From assembly GCA_002346545.1 (NCBI GenBank), contig DEAA01000080.1:34719-73222 (forward strand): a DNA stretch of 38,504 bases. The letters are read 5' to 3'. Below are positions 8,917 through 16,514 of this stretch, one piece after another (the first letter of the stretch is position 1; each line of letters starts with the position of its first letter). The notes below the pieces were generated by a model. That model did no database searches. It was not told where the DNA came from and was given only the letters and a program-made list of their open reading frames with translations. The position numbers and the translations under genes were made by a program. The stretch comes from Acidobacteria bacterium UBA2994. GTDB taxonomy: Bacteria; Acidobacteriota; Vicinamibacteria; Vicinamibacterales; UBA8438.

Positions 8917-8945
8917 TATAGTGCCGGGTGACCCGAAAGTATAAT
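8917..8945. promoter_or_regulatory. Divergent promoter with imperfect palindrome
   Basis: Between the divergent genes is an interrupted dyad: TATA (8917-8920), CGGGT (8925-8929), a central G at 8930, ACCCG (8931-8935) and TATA (8940-8943). The right TATA is part of a perfect plus-strand -10 hexamer TATAAT (8940-8945); the minus strand reads TATACT there and CTATAC on the left. This fits either two overlapping -10 regions or a repressor site shared by both genes. No clear -35 hexamer is seen. Confidence 0.45.
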
Positions 8946-8951
8946 CCGATC

Positions 8952-11294
8952 GTGCCCCTCCAGATCCAGCGTCGACTGCACTTTGGGCGGTGTCTGGTCC
9001 TGGTCTGTCTGGGCTGGCTCCTTGTCGCCTCTGTTTCTACACCGGCCCGCGCCCAGATCGATGAGGAGCGTCTTGACCTCATCGACGGATTGATCCTGGA
9101 AGCGATCCAAGACGGGAACCTACCTGGCGCGGTTGTCCTGGTGGGCCATCAGGGGGAAGTGGTCTATCGTCGGGCGTTTGGCGAGCGGAACGTCGTGGGC
9201 GTCCGCGAGCCGATGACGCTCGACACGATCTTCGACATTGCGTCGCTGACCAAGGTGGTGGCCACCACCAGCGCCGTGATGACGATGGTCGAGGATGGTC
9301 GGCTCCGGCTACGTGACCGTGTCGCCAACCACTTGCCTAACTTTGACCGACACGGCAAGGGCCCGATCACGATCGAGCATCTCCTGACACATACCTCAGG
9401 GTTGCGTCCCGATCTCCCGCTCGAGGAGGTCTTTCTCGGGGCAGACGAGGCCGTCGCCAGGATGCTTGAGGAGTTGCCCGAGGCTGCCCCCGGCGAGCGG
9501 TTCATCTATAGCGACCTGAACTTCATGCTTCTTGCCGAGATCGTGGAGCGTGTTGCTGAGATGCCGTTCGAGGAATTCGTTCGAGAACGCGTCTTCGAAC
9601 CGCTGGGGATGCGAGACACCATGTTTCTTCCTTCGGCCTCGCTGACATCCCGAATTGCCCCCACCGAACCTTGCGTTCCGCTGGCCTGGCCCTGCGGAGG
9701 ACCGGGTGCTGAGATGCTGCGCGGACGGGTGCATGACCCGACCGCACGCCGCATGGAGGGCGTGGCCGGCCACGCGGGGCTGTTTTCCACCGCCGATGAC
9801 CTGGCTCGGTTTTCACTCATGCTGCTCGGGGGCGGCGAACTGGACGGAAACAGGGTGTTGAGCGGGGCATCAGTGGCTCGCATGACCGAGGTGTCTACGC
9901 CGCTGGGCATGGCTGATCGTCGTGGTCTGGGTTGGGACATCGACTCACGCTTCTCGTCCAACCGAGGTGCGCTGTTCGGGACCGGTTCGTTCGGACATAC
10001 CGGCTTTACCGGTACCTCGCTCTGGTTGGATCCGGCATCGGGAACCTTCGTCGTGTTTCTTTCCCACCGTGTACATCCGGACGGGGAGGGGACCGTGACG
10101 GCCTTGCGAGGGAGGGTGGCGACGGTGGCGGCCTCGGCCATCAGAGACCGGCCCTTCCGAGTGGCCCCGCGCGTGTCGGCCGGGGTGGACGTGCTCCGAG
10201 ACCGAGGGTTCGACCGGCTAGCCGGACAGCGGGTTGGGTTGGTGACGAACCAGACCGGCCAGACACGCGACGGCCGTTCGACCATCGACCTGTTCCACGA
10301 CGCGCCGGACGTTGACCTGCACGTGTTGTTCAGTCCAGAGCATGGCATTCGCGGGGCTGAGGACGGTCCAGTGGCGTCCGGCCGGGACGCGCGAACTGGA
10401 CTACCGGTCCACTCGCTCTACGGTGACACTCGTCGACCCACGACTGAAGCGCTGGACGGGCTGGACACCTTGGTGGTTGATCTGCAGGACGTCGGAGCGC
10501 GTTTCTACACGTACGCCGCCACGACTGCCTACGTGCTCGAGGCGGCGGCGCGGCATGGACTCCGAGTGGTCGTGCTCGACCGCCCGAACCCGATCGGCGG
10601 ACGAATCGAGGGACCACTCCTCGATGAACGTCATCTCGGCTTCACCGGTTACGTCTCAGCGCCGACCCGTCATGGCTTGACGCTGGGTGAGTTGGCAAGA
10701 CTCTTCAATGGCGAGCGTAGCATCGACGCGGAGCTAGAGGTGGTGCCGGTTCGCGGCTGGACCCGCAACCGGTGGTTTGACGAGACCGGTCTCCGATGGG
10801 TAAACCCCTCTCCAAACATGCGGAATCTGCATCAGGCGTTGCTGTACCCAGGCGTGGGCGGGATCGAAGGGACTAATCTGTCGGTTGGGCGAGGTACCGA
10901 TACGCCGTTCGAGCAGATCGGCGCACCGTGGATCGATGGGCCGGTGTTGGCCGAGGCCTTGAACGCGGTCGGGGTTCCCGGGGTGCGCGTGTACCCGCTG
11001 AGCTTCACACCCACTGCGAGCCGCTACGCGGGAGAACGGTGCGGCGGGGTTTTCTTCGTGGTGACCGATCGCGAGCGGTTCGAGCCGGTACGGTTCGGAC
11101 TTGAGATCGCCGTAGCGCTGTGGCGCCTCCACGGCGACATTTTCGAGCTTGACGCGACCGAGCGGCTGCTCGGGTCGGCCGAGGTCTTGGCGGCGATTGA
11201 GCGGGGAACACCAACCTGGGAAATCGCCGCGTCATGGGCCGAGGGAGAGGCGCGGTGGCGCCGACTTATCGCCCCGTATCTACTCTACGATTGA
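8952..11294 (+). CDS. AmiE-like serine amidase fused to NamZ-like (DUF1343) exo-muramidase
   Basis: This exported two-enzyme fusion has 780 residues from the GTG at 8952; a longer reading from GTG 8928 gives 788. A signal peptide precedes about residue 36 (hydrophobic CLVLVCLGWLLVASV, then PARAQ). The first half is a beta-lactamase-fold serine hydrolase: SLTK (S98, K101) supplies nucleophile and base, and YSD (about 186-188) is the tyrosine motif; GHTGFTGTS resembles the third box. From about 408 to the end is DUF1343: GLVTNQTG, SPEHGIRG, DLQDVGARFYTY, DRPNPIGG and SPNMRN blocks. In B. subtilis, separate amiE and namZ (ybbC) lie beside nagZ and recycle peptidoglycan; here both activities are in one chain. 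The perfect TATAAT 6 nt before 8952, without a Shine-Dalgarno sequence, favours a leaderless GTG start. Confidence 0.88.
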   Translation: MPLQIQRRLHFGRCLVLVCLGWLLVASVSTPARAQIDEERLDLIDGLILEAIQDGNLPGAVVLVGHQGEVVYRRAFGERNVVGVREPMTLDTIFDIASLTKVVATTSAVMTMVEDGRLRLRDRVANHLPNFDRHGKGPITIEHLLTHTSGLRPDLPLEEVFLGADEAVARMLEELPEAAPGERFIYSDLNFMLLAEIVERVAEMPFEEFVRERVFEPLGMRDTMFLPSASLTSRIAPTEPCVPLAWPCGGPGAEMLRGRVHDPTARRMEGVAGHAGLFSTADDLARFSLMLLGGGELDGNRVLSGASVARMTEVSTPLGMADRRGLGWDIDSRFSSNRGALFGTGSFGHTGFTGTSLWLDPASGTFVVFLSHRVHPDGEGTVTALRGRVATVAASAIRDRPFRVAPRVSAGVDVLRDRGFDRLAGQRVGLVTNQTGQTRDGRSTIDLFHDAPDVDLHVLFSPEHGIRGAEDGPVASGRDARTGLPVHSLYGDTRRPTTEALDGLDTLVVDLQDVGARFYTYAATTAYVLEAAARHGLRVVVLDRPNPIGGRIEGPLLDERHLGFTGYVSAPTRHGLTLGELARLFNGERSIDAELEVVPVRGWTRNRWFDETGLRWVNPSPNMRNLHQALLYPGVGGIEGTNLSVGRGTDTPFEQIGAPWIDGPVLAEALNAVGVPGVRVYPLSFTPTASRYAGERCGGVFFVVTDRERFEPVRFGLEIAVALWRLHGDIFELDATERLLGSAEVLAAIERGTPTWEIAASWAEGEARWRRLIAPYLLYD

Positions 11295-12542
11295 GGCGTG
11301 GTGCGGTTTGCCGTTCGACGGCGACTCGGCCTCGGCGCTTTGCTTGGTCAGATACATTGCCTCGTCCGCTTCCCGGATGCGGTTCATGATGTCGTCGTCG
11401 TGTGTTTCGACGTCCGAGCATCCGACACTGAGTCCAACTCCGGTCGGGAGCCCAGAAGTTGCCAGCGCTTCCCTGAACGACCGGCGCAGGTCCGCGCCCT
11501 TCTTTCGTGCCTCGTCGAGGTTGCACGAGAGCAGCAGTAGAAACTCGTCCCCGCCCCAGCGAAAGACGTAGTCCGATTCACGCACGTTGCGCCGAAGGAA
11601 AAGCGCGACATACTCGAGCAGCCGGTCGCCTGCCTCGTGCCCGAGGGAGTCGTTCACCATCTTGAAGTGATCGATGTCGATGAACAGGATCGACAGCGGC
11701 ACGTCATAGCGCTGTTGCCGCTGAAGCTCTCGTTTGATCACTTCATGAAAGAACCGACGGTTGTGGCAGCCGGTCAGCGCGTCGGTGATGGCCATCTCCC
11801 GCAGTTCCGCCTGGGTCTCCTGCAGGCGCCGGTTGGCGAGTCGAAGCTCGAAGGTCATCTCTTCGAAGACCAGCAAGTGCATGCCTAGCGCCGCGAACAG
11901 AAACAGGAGCCCGTTGACCACGATCAGCTCGGATGGGACCGTCGCAGCCAACCCACGGACGAGGGTGATCCCGATCCAGGTCTGGGTGACCGCGGCCAGC
12001 AACAGGGCTACCCCGATGACGCCGGCGCCCAGCAGTTGCGTCCGCTGCAGTATGCCCAGGTAGGCCAACCCACCGCCGACGAGCAGCGCCGAGGCGATCA
12101 GGTACCCGGGCAACACGGCTTGGGCAGGGTCCAGCGACAGCGGGCTGAGCACGCACCACGTCAGCACCGGGATGAACAGGAGGAGATAGCGCCGGCCGGG
12201 CCACCGCCGCTCCTTAAACGTGGTGGCGCTCAGCGCGATGGCGGCAATTGCCACGAGGGACAGCGCTCGGGCGAGGCCGAATCCAAGGGTGTCGAGCACA
12301 GCTGTGCCGTGGTCGCGCCCACTGAGTGTGAGCGATCCGGTCAGAGAGGCCCACGCTACGACCCACTGCAGGATGTAGAGCCGACGACGGAAGACGTAGA
12401 GGAGGGTGACTAGTGCCGAGACCACCATCGTGCCAAGCATCCCGAGGTGGGTCGGGTCGGCAATGCCGAAGGCGCCGGCGGGAAACAGCTCTATCTCGTC
12501 CACGTGCAGGGCGTGGCAGCACGCCAGCACTAGGCTGGGCAC
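11280..12542 (-). CDS. Membrane-bound diguanylate cyclase (GGDEF)
   Basis: This 420-residue protein should make cyclic di-GMP from two GTP. The first ~210 residues form about six hydrophobic segments (for example LGMLGTMVVSALVTLLYVF, LLVGGGLAYLGIL, LIVVNGLLFLFAALGMHLLVF), then a short helical linker (ANRRLQETQAELREM) leads into the GGDEF domain at about 250-405. The signature GGDEF is intact at 330-334, and an inhibitory-site RESD (321-324) sits five residues before it, so product inhibition is expected. The start is GTG at 12542; an in-frame stop lies four codons upstream. Its last 15 nt overlap the 3' end of the convergent AmiE-NamZ gene. It trails the ctaB group by 51 nt and may be in the same transcript. 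No known ligand-sensing domain name could be assigned to the membrane part. Confidence 0.92.
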   Translation of the reverse strand: MPSLVLACCHALHVDEIELFPAGAFGIADPTHLGMLGTMVVSALVTLLYVFRRRLYILQWVVAWASLTGSLTLSGRDHGTAVLDTLGFGLARALSLVAIAAIALSATTFKERRWPGRRYLLLFIPVLTWCVLSPLSLDPAQAVLPGYLIASALLVGGGLAYLGILQRTQLLGAGVIGVALLLAAVTQTWIGITLVRGLAATVPSELIVVNGLLFLFAALGMHLLVFEEMTFELRLANRRLQETQAELREMAITDALTGCHNRRFFHEVIKRELQRQQRYDVPLSILFIDIDHFKMVNDSLGHEAGDRLLEYVALFLRRNVRESDYVFRWGGDEFLLLLSCNLDEARKKGADLRRSFREALATSGLPTGVGLSVGCSDVETHDDDIMNRIREADEAMYLTKQSAEAESPSNGKPHHASIVE

Positions 12543-12593
12543 CGCCTGGGCTGATCATACGTCGCGCCGGTCCGGCGGAAAGCGGTCGATGCT

Positions 12594-13010
12594 CTAGAGC
12601 TGGTAGAGCATCCAGTAGACGATCACGCCAGTCACCGAAACGTAGAGCCAGATCGGCATGGTCCATCGCGCGATGGCCGCGTGGCGCCGGTCGTCGCGAA
12701 TGAGGCCCCGGCGAAGGGTGATTAAGGCCAGGGGGAGAATCGCGGCAGCCAGGATGATGTGGGAGATCAGGATCGTGAAGTAGACGACCCGGATTGTCCC
12801 CTCCTCCGTGAATGGCTGTGAGCCGACCTGCGCGTGGTAGATGAGGTAGGAGATCAAGAACAGGGTCGAGACACCAAAGGCGGCCAGCATGCAGCGACGG
12901 TGAAGCTCAATTTGGCGACGGGTGATCAGGACCCATCCGGCGGTTAGCAGCAACGCCGCGATACCGTTAAGGGTGGCGTTGAGCACGGGCAACTGGTTGA
13001 CTTCGAGCAT
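12594..13010 (-). CDS. DUF420 / CtaM-like membrane protein
   Basis: The protein has 138 residues and four hydrophobic segments: LNATLNGIAALLLTAGWVLI, LAAFGVSTLFLISYLIYH, VVYFTILISHIILAAAILPLALITL and MPIWLYVSVTGVIVYWMLY. The conserved histidines between and within helices (IELHRRCM, IYHAQ, ISHIIL, DRRHAAIARW) fit DUF420. A member of this family, CtaM, is needed for assembly of a heme-copper oxidase in Staphylococcus aureus. The ATG at 13010 is chosen because upstream extension is low in hydrophobicity and overlaps ctaB; the ctaB stop lies 10 nt before it. Co-transcription with ctaB supports a cytochrome oxidase assembly role. Confidence 0.87.
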   Translation of the reverse strand: MLEVNQLPVLNATLNGIAALLLTAGWVLITRRQIELHRRCMLAAFGVSTLFLISYLIYHAQVGSQPFTEEGTIRVVYFTILISHIILAAAILPLALITLRRGLIRDDRRHAAIARWTMPIWLYVSVTGVIVYWMLYQL

Positions 13011-13020
13011 GGCGATTAGC

Positions 13021-13908
13021 CTACCAGAGGCTGTCCAGCAGCAGGAGTCCCCAGGCCAGAGGCAGGTAACCCAGTGTGGCCCGGAAGAGATCGCGTGCCC
13101 GCTCAACCGTCGGACCCTCGGCGAATCTCAGCGCCAGCGCCAGTAGCAGCATGTCCATGACCACCACGCCTACCGCGTAAGTCCCTCCCGCCAGACCGGT
13201 CCAGGCGGGCCCGAGGCTGGCGGGGATGAGGAGTATGGTGTAGACCATGAGGTGACGGGTAAGATGCACACCGCTCGGGTCAACGACGGCCAGCAGCGGA
13301 AGCCCCGAACGCTCGAAGTCTTCTCGATAGAGCCACGTCAGCGCCAGGAAATGTGGCAGCTGCCAGACGAAAACTACCCAGAAGAGTGCCCAGGCTTGGG
13401 CGGTCAACGGCGCCACCGCGACCCACCCGATTACGACCGGGAGAGCGCCGGGGATGGCTCCCACCAGCAGTGCCCAGTGGGACCGACGCTTGAGCGGTGT
13501 GTAGATCACGACGTAGCTAAACAGAGTGGCCATGGCCACGACCGCAGCCGTGGGGTTCACGAGTGTTGCCAGCTGGGTCAGCCCCACCAGAGCGACCGCG
13601 ACCGCGAACCATACTGCCTCGCCCGCCTGTAGCCGCCGAGCGGGAAGCGGTCGGGTGCGCGTGCGGGTCATCCGCTCGTCGAGGTCGATCTCGGCAGTTT
13701 GATTGAGCGCGGCCGCTCCGCCTGCCACTAGCGCCGACCCGATGGCGGTATGAGTGAGAAGCACCGGATCCAGCGGCCCGGATCGCGCGGCGAGGTACCC
13801 GACGCCAGCGGTCACGACCACGAGCGAGTTGAGGCGTGGTTTGGTCAGCGCCAGGAAGTCGAGCAGGCGGTGACGCGGTGTGTCGAGGGCCGCGGCCCCG
13901 GTCTTCAT
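13021..13908 (-). CDS. ctaB: Protoheme IX farnesyltransferase (heme O synthase)
   Basis: This 295-residue integral membrane prenyltransferase (UbiA superfamily) converts heme B plus farnesyl diphosphate to heme O, needed for heme-copper oxidases. The signature ALTKPRLNSLVVVTA (about 20-34) opens the protein. The first polar motif NQTAEIDLDERMTRTRTRP begins at N69 with acidic residues at 73, 75 and 77, and the second is in the ALTWLYREDFERSGLP block. Seven to nine hydrophobic helices are evident. The length agrees with the family (about 290-310). It is followed 10 nt later by the DUF420 gene and preceded, after 120 nt, by the cupredoxin gene. A run of nine C lies on the coding strand 12-20 nt upstream of the ATG, immediately before a GGAG ribosome-binding sequence. 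Confidence 0.94.
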   Translation of the reverse strand: MKTGAAALDTPRHRLLDFLALTKPRLNSLVVVTAGVGYLAARSGPLDPVLLTHTAIGSALVAGGAAALNQTAEIDLDERMTRTRTRPLPARRLQAGEAVWFAVAVALVGLTQLATLVNPTAAVVAMATLFSYVVIYTPLKRRSHWALLVGAIPGALPVVIGWVAVAPLTAQAWALFWVVFVWQLPHFLALTWLYREDFERSGLPLLAVVDPSGVHLTRHLMVYTILLIPASLGPAWTGLAGGTYAVGVVVMDMLLLALALRFAEGPTVERARDLFRATLGYLPLAWGLLLLDSLW

Positions 13909-14028
13909 GCGTGGGCTCCGGGGGGGGGCGTCATACGCATGGCCCCGACGACGAAGGGTAAGGAACAGGCCGGCCAGACGCCTGGTCGGCGTCCGGCCGG
14001 TCGACGAACGAACGGAGAGCGCCGCTGT

Positions 14029-14790
14029 TTATGGCGCGGTGAACGTGAAGGAGACCTCGGCGGTCTGGCCGGTGGCCACGGTTACGTTCTGGGTCTGGGT
14101 GCCGAGCGCTTCGTGCCAGGCCTCGATGACGTAGTCACCCGGAGGCAGCGTGCTGATGTCGAACATCCCGTCGGTTCCCGTCACTCCGAAGTACGGGTGG
14201 TCGAGCACGCCGACGTAGGCGTTCATCCAGCCGTGCACGTCGCATTTGAACGGCACCATCACCTCGGCGGCGTTGAAGGTGCGTTCGAACTCCATGCCCT
14301 GGATCGGCTGTCCCATGTTGAACTCTTCGTTCGCCGCAGGAGTGGCGTGGATGTTGTGCAGCGTCGCGTCGCTGTTGATGATCTTCAGGGTTTGGCCCAC
14401 CTGCAAGCCCAGGACGTGTGGGGTGTAGCGGCAACCTTCCTGGTTGAGGGTGATTACGTCGCTGGAGGTCGGGAAGCTCTGTCCCTCAAGCCCTTCCTTT
14501 ACGTAGACGAACACGTTGCCGAGGTGTCCATCGCTGCCCACGAAGGTGTTCGACATGGTTTCGGTCGCTGCCTCGACGCATGCCGGGTCGGAGGCCATCA
14601 TGAGCTCTTCAGCCGCCGGGAGCTCGCCGTCGATCATCACCATACCCGACACGTTGCCTGCCGTAGTGGGATCGAAGGCGGGGGCTGCCGGTGCCGCAGG
14701 TGCCGACGAGGTCGGTGCGTCGCCACCGCCGCCGCAGGCGGCCGCCATCACGAGCACGGAAAGGACCGTCCACAGTTTTCGATGATGCAT
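14029..14790 (-). CDS. Cupredoxin-like lipoprotein
   Basis: This 253-residue predicted lipoprotein has a signal ending in VMAAAC with lipid-acceptor C19, followed by GGGG and an Ala/Pro linker. A first conserved block (GNVSGMVMIDGELP...DPAC) precedes a plastocyanin-type region at about 115-200. Copper ligands of a type 1 site can be read: H145 or H148 in ATLHNIHAT, then C183, H186 and M189 in FKCDVHGWM. The C-terminal ~50 residues form a carboxypeptidase-regulatory-like strand set (GMFDISTLPPGDYVIEAWHEALG). AGGAG seven bases before the ATG fixes the start. Its position ahead of ctaB and DUF420 suggests a periplasmic electron carrier or copper-handling protein for respiration. The specific redox partner is unknown. 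Confidence 0.85.
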   Translation of the reverse strand: MHHRKLWTVLSVLVMAAACGGGGDAPTSSAPAAPAAPAFDPTTAGNVSGMVMIDGELPAAEELMMASDPACVEAATETMSNTFVGSDGHLGNVFVYVKEGLEGQSFPTSSDVITLNQEGCRYTPHVLGLQVGQTLKIINSDATLHNIHATPAANEEFNMGQPIQGMEFERTFNAAEVMVPFKCDVHGWMNAYVGVLDHPYFGVTGTDGMFDISTLPPGDYVIEAWHEALGTQTQNVTVATGQTAEVSFTFTAP

Positions 14791-14896
14791 TGAGATTCTC
14801 CTACACGTGTAAATCTGATTCGGTTGGTGATGTGACGGGTCGCGCCGATCGTCCGTCCGACCCTGAGTGGAACATCGAGGACCAAACAAGCGTCTA

Positions 14897-14925
14897 AGTA
14901 TAGCGTCGCGGTGGGCCGAGGCCAA
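14897..14925 (-). promoter_or_regulatory. Candidate sigma70-type promoter for the cupredoxin gene
   Basis: On the minus strand TTGGCC (14920-14925) is followed, after 17 nt, by TATACT (14897-14902). The predicted transcript would begin near 14889, giving a leader of about 100 nt before the AGGAG and ATG at 14790. It could serve the cupredoxin-ctaB-DUF420 group. Confidence 0.5.
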
Positions 14926-14934
14926 GCCCAAGTA

Positions 14935-16314
14935 CTAGTTCACAGCTCTGAGCTTCCGATTGATTCGGTCTTCAATCCAGTTCGGGTCCCACCACTCCAT
15001 GGGTGTGACCGGTCGTCCGTGCAGAAGCATGGCGAAGTGCAGGTGGTCGCCTCCGGCCAGGCCCGTGGTGCCGCTGCGCCCCAGTACGGTCTCGGCGGTC
15101 ACCGCGTCTCCCACCTGCACGTCGAGTGACGACAGATGCGCGTAGAGCGACTGCAAGCCGAGGCCATGGTCGACGATCACGCAGTTTCCGTAGATCCCGA
15201 AGTAGTCGGCGAAGATGACACGTCCCGCATTGGCGGACGCGATTGGCACGTTGGCTGTGGCCGCTAGGTCGAAGCCCAGATGCACCTGCTGGTCGACGTC
15301 GCGCCCGTCATAGACGTAGGTCCGGTAGTCGGCAAAGCCAGATTCGACCTGCGAGTTGCCCAGTTGGCGGAACGGTTCTGACCAGAGCTTCGTCTCGGCG
15401 GTCTCGGCGGCGAGGCCCAACAGCCGGTCTCGGTTCAGCTGTCGCAGCCCACCATTGATGGCCAGATATTGCTCCAGCAGTCCCGCGTCTGGTGGCATCG
15501 CCACCCTGCGGAGTTCTTCGCTCCGCTCGACGATCTCCGGTACCACCTGGGACAGGAAGCGATCGCTCAGCGGGATCCGTGACCGCCGGAAGCGCCTTGG
15601 GAAGACACGGTGGTCGAAATCGATCTCGGCCTCGTTACCCGCCTCATCTCGAGCATAGAGCCGCATCGGAGAGTTCAGCTCTTGGTCGTGGAGCAGGGCA
15701 AAGGTCGACACCCGGAGTGATTCGTCGGCGCCCTCGACGCCGGCCGCCGACGCGGGATAGCCGGGAAATCTGAGGTCCGCCACCCTGACGCCGGACTCGG
15801 CATCGGGTGGGGTGACTCGATACACGATTACCTCGGCCCCGCCGAGATTGACGTAGTGCAGCGACGAGACGACCGAAAGCCGCGGTGGTTCGAAGCGGGC
15901 GACGATGTCGTGCTGGGCCGTGCTCGTGGCTTGGCGCAGACCGAACAGGACTGCCCGAGTCGCCTCCACAACCACAGTGGCTGGACCCTGAGAGAGCTCA
16001 AGGTAATCCTCCCTGGTCAGGGCGCGCGTTACCCGGAAACGGCTCTCGCTTTCCTGGTTCACGGTGGCTTGCTCGGGGGTGGCGAGCGAGAACAGCGGAA
16101 TGCTCAGCTCACCCTGCGTCAGGTGCGCGGTCAGAGCGAGCAACTCGCCGTTGCCCGTGTCCACTGAGGCCTCGAACTGGCCGATCTGGCCGATGAAACG
16201 GGTGGGTTGATGAATTTCTACCGTGGGGCCTTCGGCCCGCCCCGCGCCGACCCAGAGCCCGACCCCGAGTGCGAGGCCGGCTAGGAGCACTAGGGTGCTC
16301 AGGAGTCGTAGCAC
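14935..16314 (-). CDS. M23-family metallopeptidase (periplasmic, LytM/peptidase domain)
   Basis: This exported 459-residue protein has an N-terminal signal or anchor (LLSTLVLLAGLALGVGLWVGA). Residues about 30-310 form several beta-rich stretches without a recognised catalytic motif, probably Ig-like or positioning domains. The C-terminal peptidase is complete: H345 and D349 in HLGFDLA, H393 in YAHLS, and H424/H426 in DHLHFAM provide zinc binding and catalysis. All key residues are present, so active endopeptidase function on peptidoglycan cross-bridges is likely. The start is a GTG at 16314; no Shine-Dalgarno sequence precedes it, but TACAAT lies five bases upstream, suggesting a leaderless transcript. 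The gene is divergent from tRNA-Glu and 144 nt upstream of the cupredoxin gene. Confidence 0.9.
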   Translation of the reverse strand: MLRLLSTLVLLAGLALGVGLWVGAGRAEGPTVEIHQPTRFIGQIGQFEASVDTGNGELLALTAHLTQGELSIPLFSLATPEQATVNQESESRFRVTRALTREDYLELSQGPATVVVEATRAVLFGLRQATSTAQHDIVARFEPPRLSVVSSLHYVNLGGAEVIVYRVTPPDAESGVRVADLRFPGYPASAAGVEGADESLRVSTFALLHDQELNSPMRLYARDEAGNEAEIDFDHRVFPRRFRRSRIPLSDRFLSQVVPEIVERSEELRRVAMPPDAGLLEQYLAINGGLRQLNRDRLLGLAAETAETKLWSEPFRQLGNSQVESGFADYRTYVYDGRDVDQQVHLGFDLAATANVPIASANAGRVIFADYFGIYGNCVIVDHGLGLQSLYAHLSSLDVQVGDAVTAETVLGRSGTTGLAGGDHLHFAMLLHGRPVTPMEWWDPNWIEDRINRKLRAVN

Positions 16315-16340
16315 GAATGCATTGTACAGGACACCTCAGA

Positions 16341-16369
16341 TTGACCCGATAAGAGAGGCGCTCTAAGAT
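16341..16369 (+). promoter_or_regulatory. Promoter of tRNA-Glu
   Basis: TTGACC (16341-16346), 17-nt spacer, then TAAGAT (16364-16369). The predicted start near 16376 leaves about 20 nt before the mature tRNA 5' end at 16396. Good match to a sigma70-type promoter at standard spacing. Confidence 0.7.
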
Positions 16370-16395
16370 ATGGACAGCGATACGGTGGCGAGTGT

Positions 16396-16470
16396 GGCGG
16401 TATCGTCTAGGGGTTAGGATACATGGTTCTCAGCCATGGGACCGGGGTTCGAATCCCCGTACCGCTACCA
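16396..16470 (+). tRNA. tRNA-Glu (anticodon CTC)
   Basis: A full cloverleaf can be folded in 75 nt including an encoded CCA. The acceptor stem pairs GGCGGTA with TACCGCT (G-U at the first pair), the D-arm is GTCT...GGAT-like, the anticodon stem is CATGG/CCATG with loop TTCTCAG, giving CTC at 16429-16431, and the T-arm is CGGGG-TTCGAAT-CCCCG. The discriminator base is A. It reads GAG codons. No repeat of its 3' end was seen further along the window that would mark an integrated element. Confidence 0.96.
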
Positions 16471-16514
16471 ATTCTCCAGCCTTTAACCTGTCGTCCGTGA
16501 CGCTACCCGGCGAT

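Noticed and set aside
13750..14793. Plus-strand 347-codon ORF
   Set aside because: It spans the antisense of ctaB and the cupredoxin gene; both have intact motifs, and the ORF has low-complexity composition.
16396..16470. tRNA-Glu as an attachment site for an integrated element
   Set aside because: No integrase, excisionase or second copy of the tRNA 3' end was found in the window; kept only as a hypothesis.
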